From contig CACCIO010000002.1 in the NCBI GenBank assembly GCA_902546085.1, positions 1-64,000 of the forward strand: a DNA stretch of 64,000 nt, given 5' to 3'. The translations under genes were made by a program, and so were the position numbers. Every line of letters starts with the position of its first letter. Position 1 is the stretch's first letter. The notes under the pieces are model-generated. The model was not told the DNA's origin, ran no database searches, and saw only the letters and a program-made list of their open reading frames with translations. This DNA is from an uncultured Pelagibacteraceae bacterium (GTDB lineage Bacteria; Pseudomonadota; Alphaproteobacteria; Pelagibacterales; Pelagibacteraceae). Positions 18,101 to 26,417 of this stretch are shown here, one piece after another.

Positions 18101-18583
18101 GGTATTTTTAATTTTATTATAAAGCTCATCAATTTCACTAAACTTTCCTTTGTCAAATAATTTACCAAATAAACCAAAAACAGTTCCTGAAAATACAGCT
18201 ACACCTTTAGAATTGCTTAATAATGTTTCAAAATCTACATGTGGATCTGACAATTCATCGTTTTCCAAATACGATAAAGATGAAAGTTTTATTATATTTT
18301 TATATCCAGCCTCATTTAAAGCAAACAAAGGGATTAAACCTGTTGTTTCTCCAATTTTAAAATTAATTTGTGTTCCAATTATTGGTTGAGTTCCAGATTT
18401 TGAAATCTTTTCAGCAAATTCAAGTGCACCACATAAATTTAAAGTGTCACACAAACCAAGCGATTTTATTTTATTTTTCTTAGAATATTCTTGTAAATCA
18501 TCAATTCTAGCTGCTCCTTCGCAAATAGAATATTGAGTATGAATTTTGAGATGATTAAAATTTTGAGGATGAGACTCAGACAT
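15167..18583 (-). CDS. dnaE: DNA polymerase III subunit alpha
   Basis: This 1138-residue replicative polymerase has an N-terminal PHP domain (HLKIHTQYSICEGA near residue 11), followed by the C-family palm and fingers. The catalytic acidic motif is PDFDIDFCEDKR near residue 400, preceded by GPGRGSGAGSLVAW. Later come LFQIESAGMREAL, ALYRPGPM, YQEQVMQIAQKLSGF and AYGFNKSHAAAYA-type sequence (EYGFNKSHAAAYA). An OB-fold and tail complete it. Length is close to E. coli DnaE (1160). It overlaps lolD by 8 bases. The gap to rpsB holds the rpsB leader. Confidence 0.97.
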   Translation of the reverse strand: MSESHPQNFNHLKIHTQYSICEGAARIDDLQEYSKKNKIKSLGLCDTLNLCGALEFAEKISKSGTQPIIGTQINFKIGETTGLIPLFALNEAGYKNIIKLSSLSYLENDELSDPHVDFETLLSNSKGVAVFSGTVFGLFGKLFDKGKFSEIDELYNKIKNTFNDRFYLEIQRHNDQNEIGFEKFNLKKSLDLEIPIIATNEVFYLDKEMHEAHDALICIRNKTYVNEKNRLKLTDQHYLKTNSEMSELFADLPEALENNYNFPLRCSYRPLFSNPILPNISSVKEVSADEILKKDSIEGLKDKFNKIFNLSDDDLENNNSYKEYKNRLSHELSIIIEMKYSSYFLIVADYIKWAKNNDIPVGPGRGSGAGSLVAWCLSITDVDPIKFNLIFERFLNPDRISMPDFDIDFCEDKRDQVFEYLTTKYKDSVAHIITFGKLKARMVIRDVGRVLGLAYGFVDSISKMIPFDPSRPQNLTQCIAGEPRLQKLINDDPRVKKLTDLSLKLEGLNRNVATHAAGVVIADKKLTEVVPLYKDVSADLLLPSTQFDMYSAENAGLVKFDFLGLKTLTVINNTQKLVRKKIKDFDIEKIDYEDQKVFDLMSTGKTVGLFQIESAGMREALTQMKPNHIEDIIALVALYRPGPMSNIPTYNDCKHGKQKPDYLHPLLEDILKPTYGVIIYQEQVMQIAQKLSGFTAGQADLLRRAMGKKKRAELEKQKLGFIAGAVKNGIARDIAAGIFLKIEPFAEYGFNKSHAAAYAIISYQTAFLKTYYPKEFIAASMTMDLSNQNKLSEFYEELKRLNIEVVRPDINECFADFRTIDDKFYYALGGIKAVGFEAISNIVEERILNGNFESINDFINRVNPKDINKLQLEGLVKAGAFDKLNANRQALYNSIPAMIAKNKNIFDNKSANQIDLFSEDESTQDDIIIKVEDWKFEERLSKEFEAVGFFISDHPLNQFTEIFNDYKIIDYSSFVSKEELKDSNIAATLLKVQERKTAKGNSYAVLKLTDLSSVFELFIFSDVLDLNREILKEGSSLILTLFKNISNDENRLTRINVRKIASLKELFKSPINEVLFDIKSEKQIEEISAILKDEGKTIININLVDGDNTLKFKLKNARKLDRKSLNLLRNKDIQAIIY

Positions 18584-19253
18584 TGGATGATTTTATACTA
18601 CCATCAATCATCTCCAATAGGCAATCTGCCTTATTAGCAAAGAATCTATTATGAGTTGCAAATATAATAAGTCTATCAGACCTTTTTTGTTTATATAAAA
18701 GTTCAAAAACATCTTTTGCTGTTTCCATATCCAAACTTCCAGTTGGCTCATCTGCTAAAATAATTTCAGGATCATTTACAATTGCTCTTGCTATAGCAAC
18801 TCTTTGAGCCTCACCACCTGATAGTTGAGATGGAAAGTGATCTGCCCTCTTAGAAAGACCAATTTTTTTGAGTAATTTTTCTGCATTAAATATTGCTAAT
18901 TCTTTATTGTCATTAATTGCAAGTGAGGCCAAATATATATTTTCTAAAGCAGTAAAATCTGGGAGAAGATTATTATGTTGATAAACAATTCCTATTTTTT
19001 TGGATCTATAAACATCATTTTTTTCAGATTCATTGAAATTTACAGGAATTTTATCAAAATGCATTGATCCAGATGATGGTCTATCGATCAATGAAATTAA
19101 ATTTAATAGAGTTGATTTACCTGACCCAGATGGCCCCATTATAGAATAGCTTTTACCTTTATCAAATTTTTGAGAAAGATTTTTTAATACTTTAACTGTT
19201 TTTTCAGTTTTAAAAGTTTTAAATATTTTTTTTAATTCAAGAAAATTATTCAT
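18576..19253 (-). CDS. lolD: Lipoprotein-releasing ABC transporter ATPase LolD
   Basis: The 225-residue ABC ATPase drives release of outer-membrane lipoproteins to LolA together with LolCE. The Walker A is GPSGSGKSTLLN near residue 40, the signature LSGGEAQRVAIARA near 143, and Walker B IILADEPTGSLD. The LolD/MacB-type segment VYQHNNLLPDFTALEN is present. It lies between lolCE and dnaE with 8-base overlaps at both ends, as in many alphaproteobacteria. Confidence 0.95.
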   Translation of the reverse strand: MNNFLELKKIFKTFKTEKTVKVLKNLSQKFDKGKSYSIMGPSGSGKSTLLNLISLIDRPSSGSMHFDKIPVNFNESEKNDVYRSKKIGIVYQHNNLLPDFTALENIYLASLAINDNKELAIFNAEKLLKKIGLSKRADHFPSQLSGGEAQRVAIARAIVNDPEIILADEPTGSLDMETAKDVFELLYKQKRSDRLIIFATHNRFFANKADCLLEMIDGSIKSSNV

Positions 19254-20478
19254 ATTTTAGTGATTTAATTGGGTCCAGTTTCGCTGCTTTAAAGGCAGGA
19301 AATATTGAAACTATTATTGTTATAATTATTGAACAAATTGATATTAAAAAAATTGATGTTGGATCTATTTCTGAAGGCATCTTGCTTAAAAAATAAATCT
19401 CTTCTGGAAATAAACTTATATTAAATGTTGAGCTAAGAAATTGTCTAAAATTCTCTATATAAAGAGAAAATGTTACACCTAAAAAAATTCCAAAAATAGT
19501 AGCTGATGTACCTATTATTACACCTACTAAAAAAAATATTTTTACAATTGATTTATTTAACACACCAATTGACTTTAAAATTGCGATATCTCTTGTTTTG
19601 TTTTTAACTAAAATTGTTAACCCAGAAATTATATTAAAGGCTGCCACAATAATTATTAAAGATAAGATAATAAACATTACATTTCTTTCTACTTTTAAGG
19701 CAGAAAATAATGAACTATTCATATCAGCCCAACTAACAACAAATTCTTCATCAAAAATTTCTTGAACAATTAATTTTTGCTGCTCAATTTTATTTGGGTT
19801 TTTTAAATAAATTTCTAAATTTCTATCCTCTGACTTGTAGTCAAAAAAATCCTCAAGAGTACTTAAGTTAATAAATGCGATATTATTATCAAACTCAGCC
19901 AAACCACTATTGTAAATTGATGCTACCAAAAAGGTTTTTTGTTTTGGCATACTACCAATAATTGTTTCTACCCCTGATGGTGAAAGTAAAGTTAATTCAT
20001 CACCTATTTTTAGATCTAAAGAAAAACTTAATTCATTGCCTATAGAAATATAGTTTCTATTTAATTGATTTTTATTGCCTTTAAAATTTTCATTTTTGAC
20101 AATTTCTAAACTTGGAAAGTCATTTGTTTTATATCCACGTAATACTATACCTTTTGATGTGTCGTTTTTTAGTATTATAGCTTCACCAGAGTTGCTTAAA
20201 ATAATATTTTCTGAAATTAATTTTAAATTTTTTTTATTTATTTTTTTTTCATCAATTGGATTTCCATAAGTTTTTACAGTTATGTGTGAATTAAAGCCGA
20301 CTATTTTATTAATCAGTTCTGTCCTAAATCCATTCATAACTGACATCACAATAATAAGAACCGCAACTCCAAGACTTATTCCTATAAAAGAAAAAATAGA
20401 TATAACATTCAAAAAGCCATCTTTTTTTCTAGCTTTTAAAAATCTAAAAGTAATTTCTTTTTCTAAAGTAGAAATCAA
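19246..20478 (-). CDS. lolC: Lipoprotein-releasing ABC transporter permease LolC/E
   Basis: The 410-residue permease has one membrane segment near residue 25-48 (FLNVISIFSFIGISLGVAVLI region), a large periplasmic domain (about 50-265), and three C-terminal membrane segments with the FtsX-type pattern (TRDIAILKSIGVLNKSI). A single LolC/E gene is the usual alphaproteobacterial state, so it probably acts as a homodimer. It starts in a 4-base overlap with proS and ends in an 8-base overlap with lolD. Whether to call it LolC or LolE cannot be decided from sequence. Confidence 0.93.
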   Translation of the reverse strand: MISTLEKEITFRFLKARKKDGFLNVISIFSFIGISLGVAVLIIVMSVMNGFRTELINKIVGFNSHITVKTYGNPIDEKKINKKNLKLISENIILSNSGEAIILKNDTSKGIVLRGYKTNDFPSLEIVKNENFKGNKNQLNRNYISIGNELSFSLDLKIGDELTLLSPSGVETIIGSMPKQKTFLVASIYNSGLAEFDNNIAFINLSTLEDFFDYKSEDRNLEIYLKNPNKIEQQKLIVQEIFDEEFVVSWADMNSSLFSALKVERNVMFIILSLIIIVAAFNIISGLTILVKNKTRDIAILKSIGVLNKSIVKIFFLVGVIIGTSATIFGIFLGVTFSLYIENFRQFLSSTFNISLFPEEIYFLSKMPSEIDPTSIFLISICSIIITIIVSIFPAFKAAKLDPIKSLKYE

Positions 20479-21809
20479 ATTGAATTTTTTTGTTTAGTTA
20501 TAATTTCTATAATTTTACTTAATGATAAATTTTGAGTTTCACCACCAGTTTCCTTGAACTCTAATAAATCACCCTCACTTTTCTTACCAATGATAATTTG
20601 ATATGGGGCACCAATTAAATTCATTTTTTTAATTTTTGATGAGAAATTCTCATCTGTGTCATCAATGATTGCATCAATATTATTTTTGATTAATTCTATA
20701 TTGATATTATTTGCTTTATCTAAAGCTGAGGTGTCATTTTTATTTATCATAGGTATTAAAGCGATATCATAAGGAGCAACAGACAATGGCCATTTCATGA
20801 TTTCATTTTTATCATCATATTTAGCCTCAATTATAGCCCCTACTAACCTTGATACACCAATTCCATAAGAACCCATTTTTACAAAATCTTTTTTTCCTCC
20901 TGGTAAATCAACAGATGCTCCCATTGGTTTTGAATACTTGTCACCAAAATAAAATATATGACCTACTTCGATACCTTTTGTAATCAATTGATTTTCCTTA
21001 GAAACAATTTTTTCAAACTCTTCTTTATTAAACTTTTCATCAGTTACAGCATAAAACTGTTCATATTTTTTTCTCATGCTCTCTAATGATGCTTTTTCTA
21101 GTTGAGTATCAGCACTATCAAGATCAAATATTCTTTTATCAGTGAAAATTTTACTTTCACCTGTATCTGCAAGAATAATAAATTCATGAGATAAATTTCC
21201 ACCAATTGGTCCTGTATCAGCAGCCATAGGTATTGCCGTTAAAGATAATCTTTTAAATGTTCTTAAATATGAAAGAAAAAATTTATTATAAGAATAAAAT
21301 GCTTCTTCATCAGATACATCAAATGAATAAGCATCTTTCATATAAAACTCTCTACCACGCATAATTCCAAATCTAGGTCTAATTTCATCTCTAAACTTCC
21401 ATTGTATGTGGTACAAAAGTTGTGGAAGTGATTTATAAGATTTTATAGAAGATCTAAAAATTTCAGTAACTTGCTCTTCATTAGTTGGTCCATATAACAT
21501 TTCTCTATTTTGGCGATCAGTTATTCTTAACATCTCCTCACCATAATCTTCATAACGGCCACTTTCTTTCCAAATTTCACTGGATTGAATTGTTGGCATT
21601 AATATTTCTTGAGCTCCAATTTTGTTTTGCTCTTGTCTAACAATATCTTCTATTTTTTTCATTACCTTAAAACCTAAAGGCAACCATGAATAAATTCCTG
21701 CTGACGCTTGCTTAATCATACCCACCCTCAACATTAATTGATGAGATTTAATTTTTGCTTCTGATGGATTGTTTTTTAATATTGGTATAAATGAATTTGA
21801 TAAAAGCAT
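20475..21809 (-). CDS. proS: Prolyl-tRNA synthetase (short alphaproteobacterial type)
   Basis: The 444-residue class II synthetase charges tRNA-Pro. The start has the typical SEAKIKSHQLMLRVGMIKQA and ASAGIYSWLPLGFKVM. Motif 2 is RDEIRPRFGIMRGREFYMKDAYSF, cut by a short loop, and motif 3 includes MGSYGIGVSRLVGAI. It lacks the ~180-residue editing insertion of the E. coli enzyme, as is normal in this class. The C-terminal anticodon-binding domain ends near IIGKKSEGDLLEF. It starts 1 base after the DUF1467 gene and overlaps lolCE by 4. Confidence 0.96.
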   Translation of the reverse strand: MLLSNSFIPILKNNPSEAKIKSHQLMLRVGMIKQASAGIYSWLPLGFKVMKKIEDIVRQEQNKIGAQEILMPTIQSSEIWKESGRYEDYGEEMLRITDRQNREMLYGPTNEEQVTEIFRSSIKSYKSLPQLLYHIQWKFRDEIRPRFGIMRGREFYMKDAYSFDVSDEEAFYSYNKFFLSYLRTFKRLSLTAIPMAADTGPIGGNLSHEFIILADTGESKIFTDKRIFDLDSADTQLEKASLESMRKKYEQFYAVTDEKFNKEEFEKIVSKENQLITKGIEVGHIFYFGDKYSKPMGASVDLPGGKKDFVKMGSYGIGVSRLVGAIIEAKYDDKNEIMKWPLSVAPYDIALIPMINKNDTSALDKANNINIELIKNNIDAIIDDTDENFSSKIKKMNLIGAPYQIIIGKKSEGDLLEFKETGGETQNLSLSKIIEIITKQKNSI

Positions 21810-21810
21810 C

Positions 21811-22056
21811 TTAATTAATCATATTTCTTAAATTTAAATATTCAAATTTAATTAATAAGTAAATTACGATGAAAATAACAGTAGTAATTCCTGTACAATA
21901 AAGGAATTTTTTCAACATTTTTGGATTTTCAGGTGATCCAGGATCCTCACCATCAATTTTTACAGTCTTCGTTCGATTCACATCAACAGGTAAAATAGCA
22001 AAGAAAACTATCCACCATATAATTACATAGATAATAGCTAACCCAGTTATACTCAT
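21811..22056 (-). CDS. DUF1467 family small membrane protein
   Basis: This 81-residue protein has two predicted membrane helices (ITGLAIIYVIIWWIVFFAIL near 3-22 and a second near 52-72). Between them lies a polar loop with DPGSPENPK, a pattern typical of DUF1467. Its function is unknown. In many alphaproteobacteria it sits, as here, between the rnj region and proS. The start overlaps the rnj stop by 1 base. Confidence 0.85.
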   Translation of the reverse strand: MSITGLAIIYVIIWWIVFFAILPVDVNRTKTVKIDGEDPGSPENPKMLKKFLYCTGITTVIFIVIYLLIKFEYLNLRNMIN

Positions 22057-23714
22057 TAAATTCTAACTAAGTTTATATTTGTAAAAGGTTTTTTTCCTGT
22101 TCTATCTTTAGAAAATTTTCTACAAGCAATTTTTAATGCATCAATAAGATTGTGTTCTTGTTGTTTGCTTCCAACTTTAAAAGTTCTAGATGTTTTCTCT
22201 ATTTCTTCTTCTAGTCCATACACAAATTCATCTCGATCATCTATTGGTAAACCTCGAAATGAGAGTATTGGGTTATTATGTATATTTCCTTTAGGTGTTA
22301 TCATTATTGTTACTTCAAGATATCCATTTGCACTAAGATTTTTTCTATCTTTTATAGATTGTGAATCTGGATCGACACTGACACTACCATCCAAATAGAG
22401 TCTGCCATTTGGGGCTTTGTCGTATACCTCTGGTTTTTCACCAGGATATAACTTAACAATATCACCATTTTCTACTTGAACTGGATGTGGTACTTGCATT
22501 TCTTTTGCAAAATTAATGTGTTCTATCATGTGTCTATGTTCACCATGCACAGGGATTACACACCTAGGTTTTACCCATTGATACATCTCTTTAAGATCTT
22601 CTCTATTTGGATGTCCTGAAACATGAACAAATTCAGTTTCTTCAGATATTACTTCTATTCCTTCCTTAACAAGTTGATTATGAAGTTTATAAAGTTTTTT
22701 TTCATTACCAGGAATAATTTTTGAAGAAAAAATTACAGCGTCACCTTTTTCAATAAAAACATCTGGATGAACATAGCTAGAAATTCTCATCATTGCTCCC
22801 ATTGGTTCACCTTGACTTCCAGTACATAAGTATACAATTTTTTCTCTTGGAAAAATTTTAGCTTCTCTTGGATCAATTGGTTCAATACTATTTTTTAAAT
22901 ATCCACATTGACGTGCAGCTTTATAAATACGATGCATTGATCTTCCAACTAATGAGATTTGTCTTCCAGTTTGCTCTGCACAATAGAAGGCTGTCTCCAT
23001 TCTAGCTACGTTTGAAGCAAAAGATGTTATAATAATTCTTTTTTTCAATCGAGACATAACGTTCAACATATTTTTTCTTACATCTAATTCTGAACCTGAT
23101 CTACCAGCGCTAAAAACATTTGTGGAGTCGCAAATCATTGCGAGTACACCCTCATCACCAATTTCCTTTAATCTTTTTTCATTTATATTGTCTCCAATCA
23201 ATGGATTTGGATCTACTTTCCAATCTCCGGTATGCAAAATAACTCCAGCAGAGGTTTTTATTCTAAGTCCATTAGGTTCTAATATAGAATGCGTTAGAGT
23301 TATGTATTCAATTTCAAATGGATCCAAAGAAATCTTTCCATTTAACTCAACAATCTGTAAATCTTTGGTTATATCAATTTGTTTTTCTTTAAATTTTTCT
23401 CTGATTAATAAAGCTGTGAAAGGAGTTGCAAAAATTTTACATTGTAATTTTGGCCATAGATGCGCAATGGCTCCAATATGATCTTCATGGGCATGAGTTA
23501 AAACTATTCCTAATAAATTATCTTTTCTTTCAACTATAAACCCTGGATCTGGATAAATTAAATCAACACCAGGAATAGTGTCATCTGCAAATGTTACCCC
23601 AATGTCAACCATAATCCATTTATGATCACTAGGCTGTCCATAACCGAACAAATTCATGTTCATACCTATTTCGCCTGATCCGCCTAAGGGACAAAATAAT
23701 AGTTCATCTTTCAT
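22056..23714 (-). CDS. rnj: Ribonuclease J
   Basis: The 552-residue metallo-beta-lactamase/beta-CASP ribonuclease processes and degrades RNA. The Zn motif is LTHAHEDHIGAI near residue 72. LHTGDWKVD, CDSTNVFSAGRSG, then the beta-CASP segment TSFASNVAR, CTGSQGEP and VHVSGHPNREDL, and the PVHGEHRH His motif are all intact. A C-terminal domain ends FTNINLVRI. RNase J is the usual alphaproteobacterial 5'-3' exonuclease. The gene sits one base after coaX and one-base overlaps the next gene. Confidence 0.95.
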   Translation of the reverse strand: MKDELLFCPLGGSGEIGMNMNLFGYGQPSDHKWIMVDIGVTFADDTIPGVDLIYPDPGFIVERKDNLLGIVLTHAHEDHIGAIAHLWPKLQCKIFATPFTALLIREKFKEKQIDITKDLQIVELNGKISLDPFEIEYITLTHSILEPNGLRIKTSAGVILHTGDWKVDPNPLIGDNINEKRLKEIGDEGVLAMICDSTNVFSAGRSGSELDVRKNMLNVMSRLKKRIIITSFASNVARMETAFYCAEQTGRQISLVGRSMHRIYKAARQCGYLKNSIEPIDPREAKIFPREKIVYLCTGSQGEPMGAMMRISSYVHPDVFIEKGDAVIFSSKIIPGNEKKLYKLHNQLVKEGIEVISEETEFVHVSGHPNREDLKEMYQWVKPRCVIPVHGEHRHMIEHINFAKEMQVPHPVQVENGDIVKLYPGEKPEVYDKAPNGRLYLDGSVSVDPDSQSIKDRKNLSANGYLEVTIMITPKGNIHNNPILSFRGLPIDDRDEFVYGLEEEIEKTSRTFKVGSKQQEHNLIDALKIACRKFSKDRTGKKPFTNINLVRI

Positions 23715-23715
23715 A

Positions 23716-24462
23716 TTATTTAATTAATTTTGAAATTTTTATTAAGCCTTTAATTGTTATATCTTGGTTGTGACTTGCTTTCGTTTTTATTGAGTTTTTA
23801 AATAAATTTGAAAATCCACCAGTAATAATTACTTTAAAAGATTTTCCGGTCTCTTTCTTAATTAAATTAATAATATTGTCAATTAAACCTGCATAACCCC
23901 AAAAAAAGCCTGATCTAACGGCTGAGATTGTATTGTTACCTATAACTTTATTAATCTTTTTTAAATCTATTTTTGGTATCAAAGTTGCTTTATCAGACAA
24001 GGTATTAAGAGATAATTTAACTCCAGGAGCAATAATCCCTCCATAATAAGTATTTTTAATTAGTACATCAAATGTTGTTGCTGTACCAAAGTCTAAAATT
24101 ATAAAATTATTTTTATTGTTCATTAAACTTATAGCATTAGTAATTCTATCTGAGCCTACCTGTTTATAATCTACTTTGATTTTTATAAGTGATTTTAAGT
24201 TTAATTTTTTAACTTCATAGCATTTTATTTTAACTTTTTTCGATAAAAATTGATCAATTATAGAAAATGTTTTTGGAACAACACTACAAAATAATATTTT
24301 TTCAATTTTATTTAATTGAATTTTATTTTTTTTAAATAAACTTTTAAGCTGCTTGTTACTTACAGATTTCGATAAAAAAGTAATTTTTTTTGAAATTTTT
24401 TTATTTTTAGAAACAATACATAATTTTGTTTCCGTATTACCAATATCACCAAGAATATACAT
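23716..24462 (-). CDS. coaX: Type III pantothenate kinase
   Basis: The 248-residue ASKHA-fold enzyme phosphorylates pantothenate, the first step of coenzyme A synthesis. The N-terminal phosphate loop is GDIGNTETKL near residue 5. VGSDRITNAI, LDFGTATTFDVL and GGIIAPGVKLS are characteristic of CoaX rather than CoaA, and VIITGGFSN closes the nucleotide site. It lies between the biotin ligase gene and rnj with spacers of 1-2 bases. Lys content is high, as for its neighbours. Confidence 0.95.
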   Translation of the reverse strand: MYILGDIGNTETKLCIVSKNKKISKKITFLSKSVSNKQLKSLFKKNKIQLNKIEKILFCSVVPKTFSIIDQFLSKKVKIKCYEVKKLNLKSLIKIKVDYKQVGSDRITNAISLMNNKNNFIILDFGTATTFDVLIKNTYYGGIIAPGVKLSLNTLSDKATLIPKIDLKKINKVIGNNTISAVRSGFFWGYAGLIDNIINLIKKETGKSFKVIITGGFSNLFKNSIKTKASHNQDITIKGLIKISKLIK

Positions 24463-24464
24463 TA

Positions 24465-24998
24465 TTAAATTTTATATAGTTTAGATAAATTTTTTTCAAA
24501 AAGTTGTTTTAGTTTATTTTCTACAATTAATTTACTAATACTTTTTTTAGTTACCTCTTGCAAGTTTGTGGCAGGATAATTCCTTATAATTGGATTTTTT
24601 TTAATATTTATGCCTATACCAGTAATTAAAAATTTTTTATCTCTTACAAATATGATTTCTTGTAAAATGCCACTAATTTTTTTTTTATCAATTAATAAGT
24701 CGTTCGGTTTTTTAAATAAAATTTTTTTTCTTGTAAATAACGAGAGTAATTTTTTGACTAAAAGACAATTGACTTTTGTTATAGCATTAATCGATAGTTT
24801 CGTTTTATTTAGTTCATTAAAAAAAGAGACAAATAAATTTCCTTTTGATGATATCCATTTTCTTCCATACTGTCCTCTACCATTTACTTGTGTTTCAGCA
24901 ACAACCATACCTAAGTTGTATTTAGTTTCTTTGACAATTCTTATTGCAGTATTATTTGTGCTTTTAACTTTTTTAAATTTAAATTTTTTTAATTTCAT
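24465..24998 (-). CDS. birA: Biotin--[acetyl-CoA-carboxylase] ligase, minimal catalytic form
   Basis: The 177-residue protein has the BirA/LplA catalytic core: GRGQYGRKW at about 40-48 (biotinyl-AMP loop), LFVSFFNEL, and FKKPNDLLIDKKKISGIL where the catalytic Lys follows PNDL. ITGIGINIKK and ATNLQE match the family. It lacks both the N-terminal DNA-binding domain of E. coli BirA and the C-terminal SH3-like domain, so it should be an enzyme only. The ATG at 24998 overlaps the nuoN stop (TGATG), which favours it over an in-frame TTG at 25001. Confidence 0.9.
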   Translation of the reverse strand: MKLKKFKFKKVKSTNNTAIRIVKETKYNLGMVVAETQVNGRGQYGRKWISSKGNLFVSFFNELNKTKLSINAITKVNCLLVKKLLSLFTRKKILFKKPNDLLIDKKKISGILQEIIFVRDKKFLITGIGINIKKNPIIRNYPATNLQEVTKKSISKLIVENKLKQLFEKNLSKLYKI

Positions 24999-26416
24999 CA
25001 AATAATATTAATTCTTGAAACAACTTCTATTAACTGACTTGGGAATATGAAGTATAAAAGGATTAATATCGTTGAAACTGTAAGTGAAAATTTTAACCAT
25101 AAACTATGGTCAGTATCGTATTTGTCTTTTTCTTTATCAAAGTATATGATTTTTATAATTCTTAAGTAATAGAATGCTGCAACTACAGTAGATAATAAAC
25201 CTACTATAGCTAAGAAATACATTGATTGCTCTAACACTGCTATAAAAACATAAAATTTTGCAAAGAAACCAGCAAGGGGCGGGATACCTGCTAAAGAAAA
25301 CAGTATTACAAGTAAACATAAAGATAATATCGGATGGTTTTTTGATAATCCCGAAAGATCACTAATATCCTCATAATATTGATCCTTTCTTCTTAACATT
25401 AATAGACAACAGAAAAGAGCTAAATTCATTACAACATATATTGAAATATAGATTATTGAACTTTGAATTCCTTCATTAGATGCAGTAGCTAATCCTGCTA
25501 AAGTATAACCAATATGACTAATAGAACTGTAGGCAATTAGTCTTTTAATATTAGTTTGTCCTATTGCTGCAACTGCTCCAAAAATCATTGAAGCAATTGA
25601 TAAGAAAACAATTATCATTTGCCACTGATCAATTAAATTTAAAAAAGGAACGTACAAAAACCTTATAAATACAGTTAAAGCAGCTATTTTGGGTACCATT
25701 GTAAAAAATAATGTTACAGTTGTTGGAGATCCCTCATAAACATCAGGTGCCCACATATGAAACGGAACTGCAGAAATTTTAAAAGCTAAACCAACTAAGA
25801 TAAACACTATTCCAAATGTTAAAAAATATTCATTAGAATTTAGTTGATTTGATATTATATCAAAATTAGTTGAACCAGAAAAACCATACACCAATGAGCA
25901 TCCATACAACAATAATCCTGAGGATAATGCACTTAAAACAAAATATTTTAAACCAGCTTCGGATGATTTTAGTTGATCTCTATTATATGTGGCTAAAACA
26001 TAAAGAGCTAATGATTGCAATTCTAAACCCATATAAAAAACAATTAAATCATTTGAACTGATCATTACCATCATGCCCAGAATAGAGCTCAAAATAAGAA
26101 TAGGGTATTCGATATTGTATATTTTAAATGTTTTTAAATAACTTGAAGAAATAACTAAAACTAAAAAACCTCCAACCAATGTTATAATTTTCATTAGTGA
26201 AGACAAACTATCAATCACAACACTTTCATTAAATAAAGTTTCCCTGCTGACAGAGAAAGTTTCATTAATTGTTATTATCGCTGTAATTAAAATTGTGAAT
26301 AAAGACAAAATAAATGTGATTTTAGAACTATCTTTTTTAAACACACCCAAAACAAGTAAAAACATTATTGAAAGTGAAATAAAAATTTCAGGTAATACTA
26401 AATTTAAATTTTCCAT
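24998..26416 (-). CDS. nuoN: NADH-quinone oxidoreductase subunit N
   Basis: This 472-residue antiporter-like subunit of complex I has about 14 hydrophobic segments. The family region is VFYMGLELQSLALYVLA near residue 128, with the conserved membrane Glu. KYFVLSALSSGLLLYG and the Lys-containing AFKISAVPFHMWAPDVYEG follow, then LIAYSSISHIGY. It is the last of the fourteen nuo genes and starts after a 1-base spacer from nuoM. Confidence 0.97.
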   Translation of the reverse strand: MENLNLVLPEIFISLSIMFLLVLGVFKKDSSKITFILSLFTILITAIITINETFSVSRETLFNESVVIDSLSSLMKIITLVGGFLVLVISSSYLKTFKIYNIEYPILILSSILGMMVMISSNDLIVFYMGLELQSLALYVLATYNRDQLKSSEAGLKYFVLSALSSGLLLYGCSLVYGFSGSTNFDIISNQLNSNEYFLTFGIVFILVGLAFKISAVPFHMWAPDVYEGSPTTVTLFFTMVPKIAALTVFIRFLYVPFLNLIDQWQMIIVFLSIASMIFGAVAAIGQTNIKRLIAYSSISHIGYTLAGLATASNEGIQSSIIYISIYVVMNLALFCCLLMLRRKDQYYEDISDLSGLSKNHPILSLCLLVILFSLAGIPPLAGFFAKFYVFIAVLEQSMYFLAIVGLLSTVVAAFYYLRIIKIIYFDKEKDKYDTDHSLWLKFSLTVSTILILLYFIFPSQLIEVVSRINII

Positions 26417-26417
26417 A

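Noticed and set aside
23122-23481. Plus-strand frame of 119 codons opposite rnj
   Set aside because: It is fully inside RNase J catalytic coding sequence and has no recognisable domain.
24610-25005. Plus-strand frame of 131 codons opposite the biotin ligase gene
   Set aside because: It is the mirror of a conserved enzyme gene and hydrophobic only because Lys codons read as Phe on the other strand.
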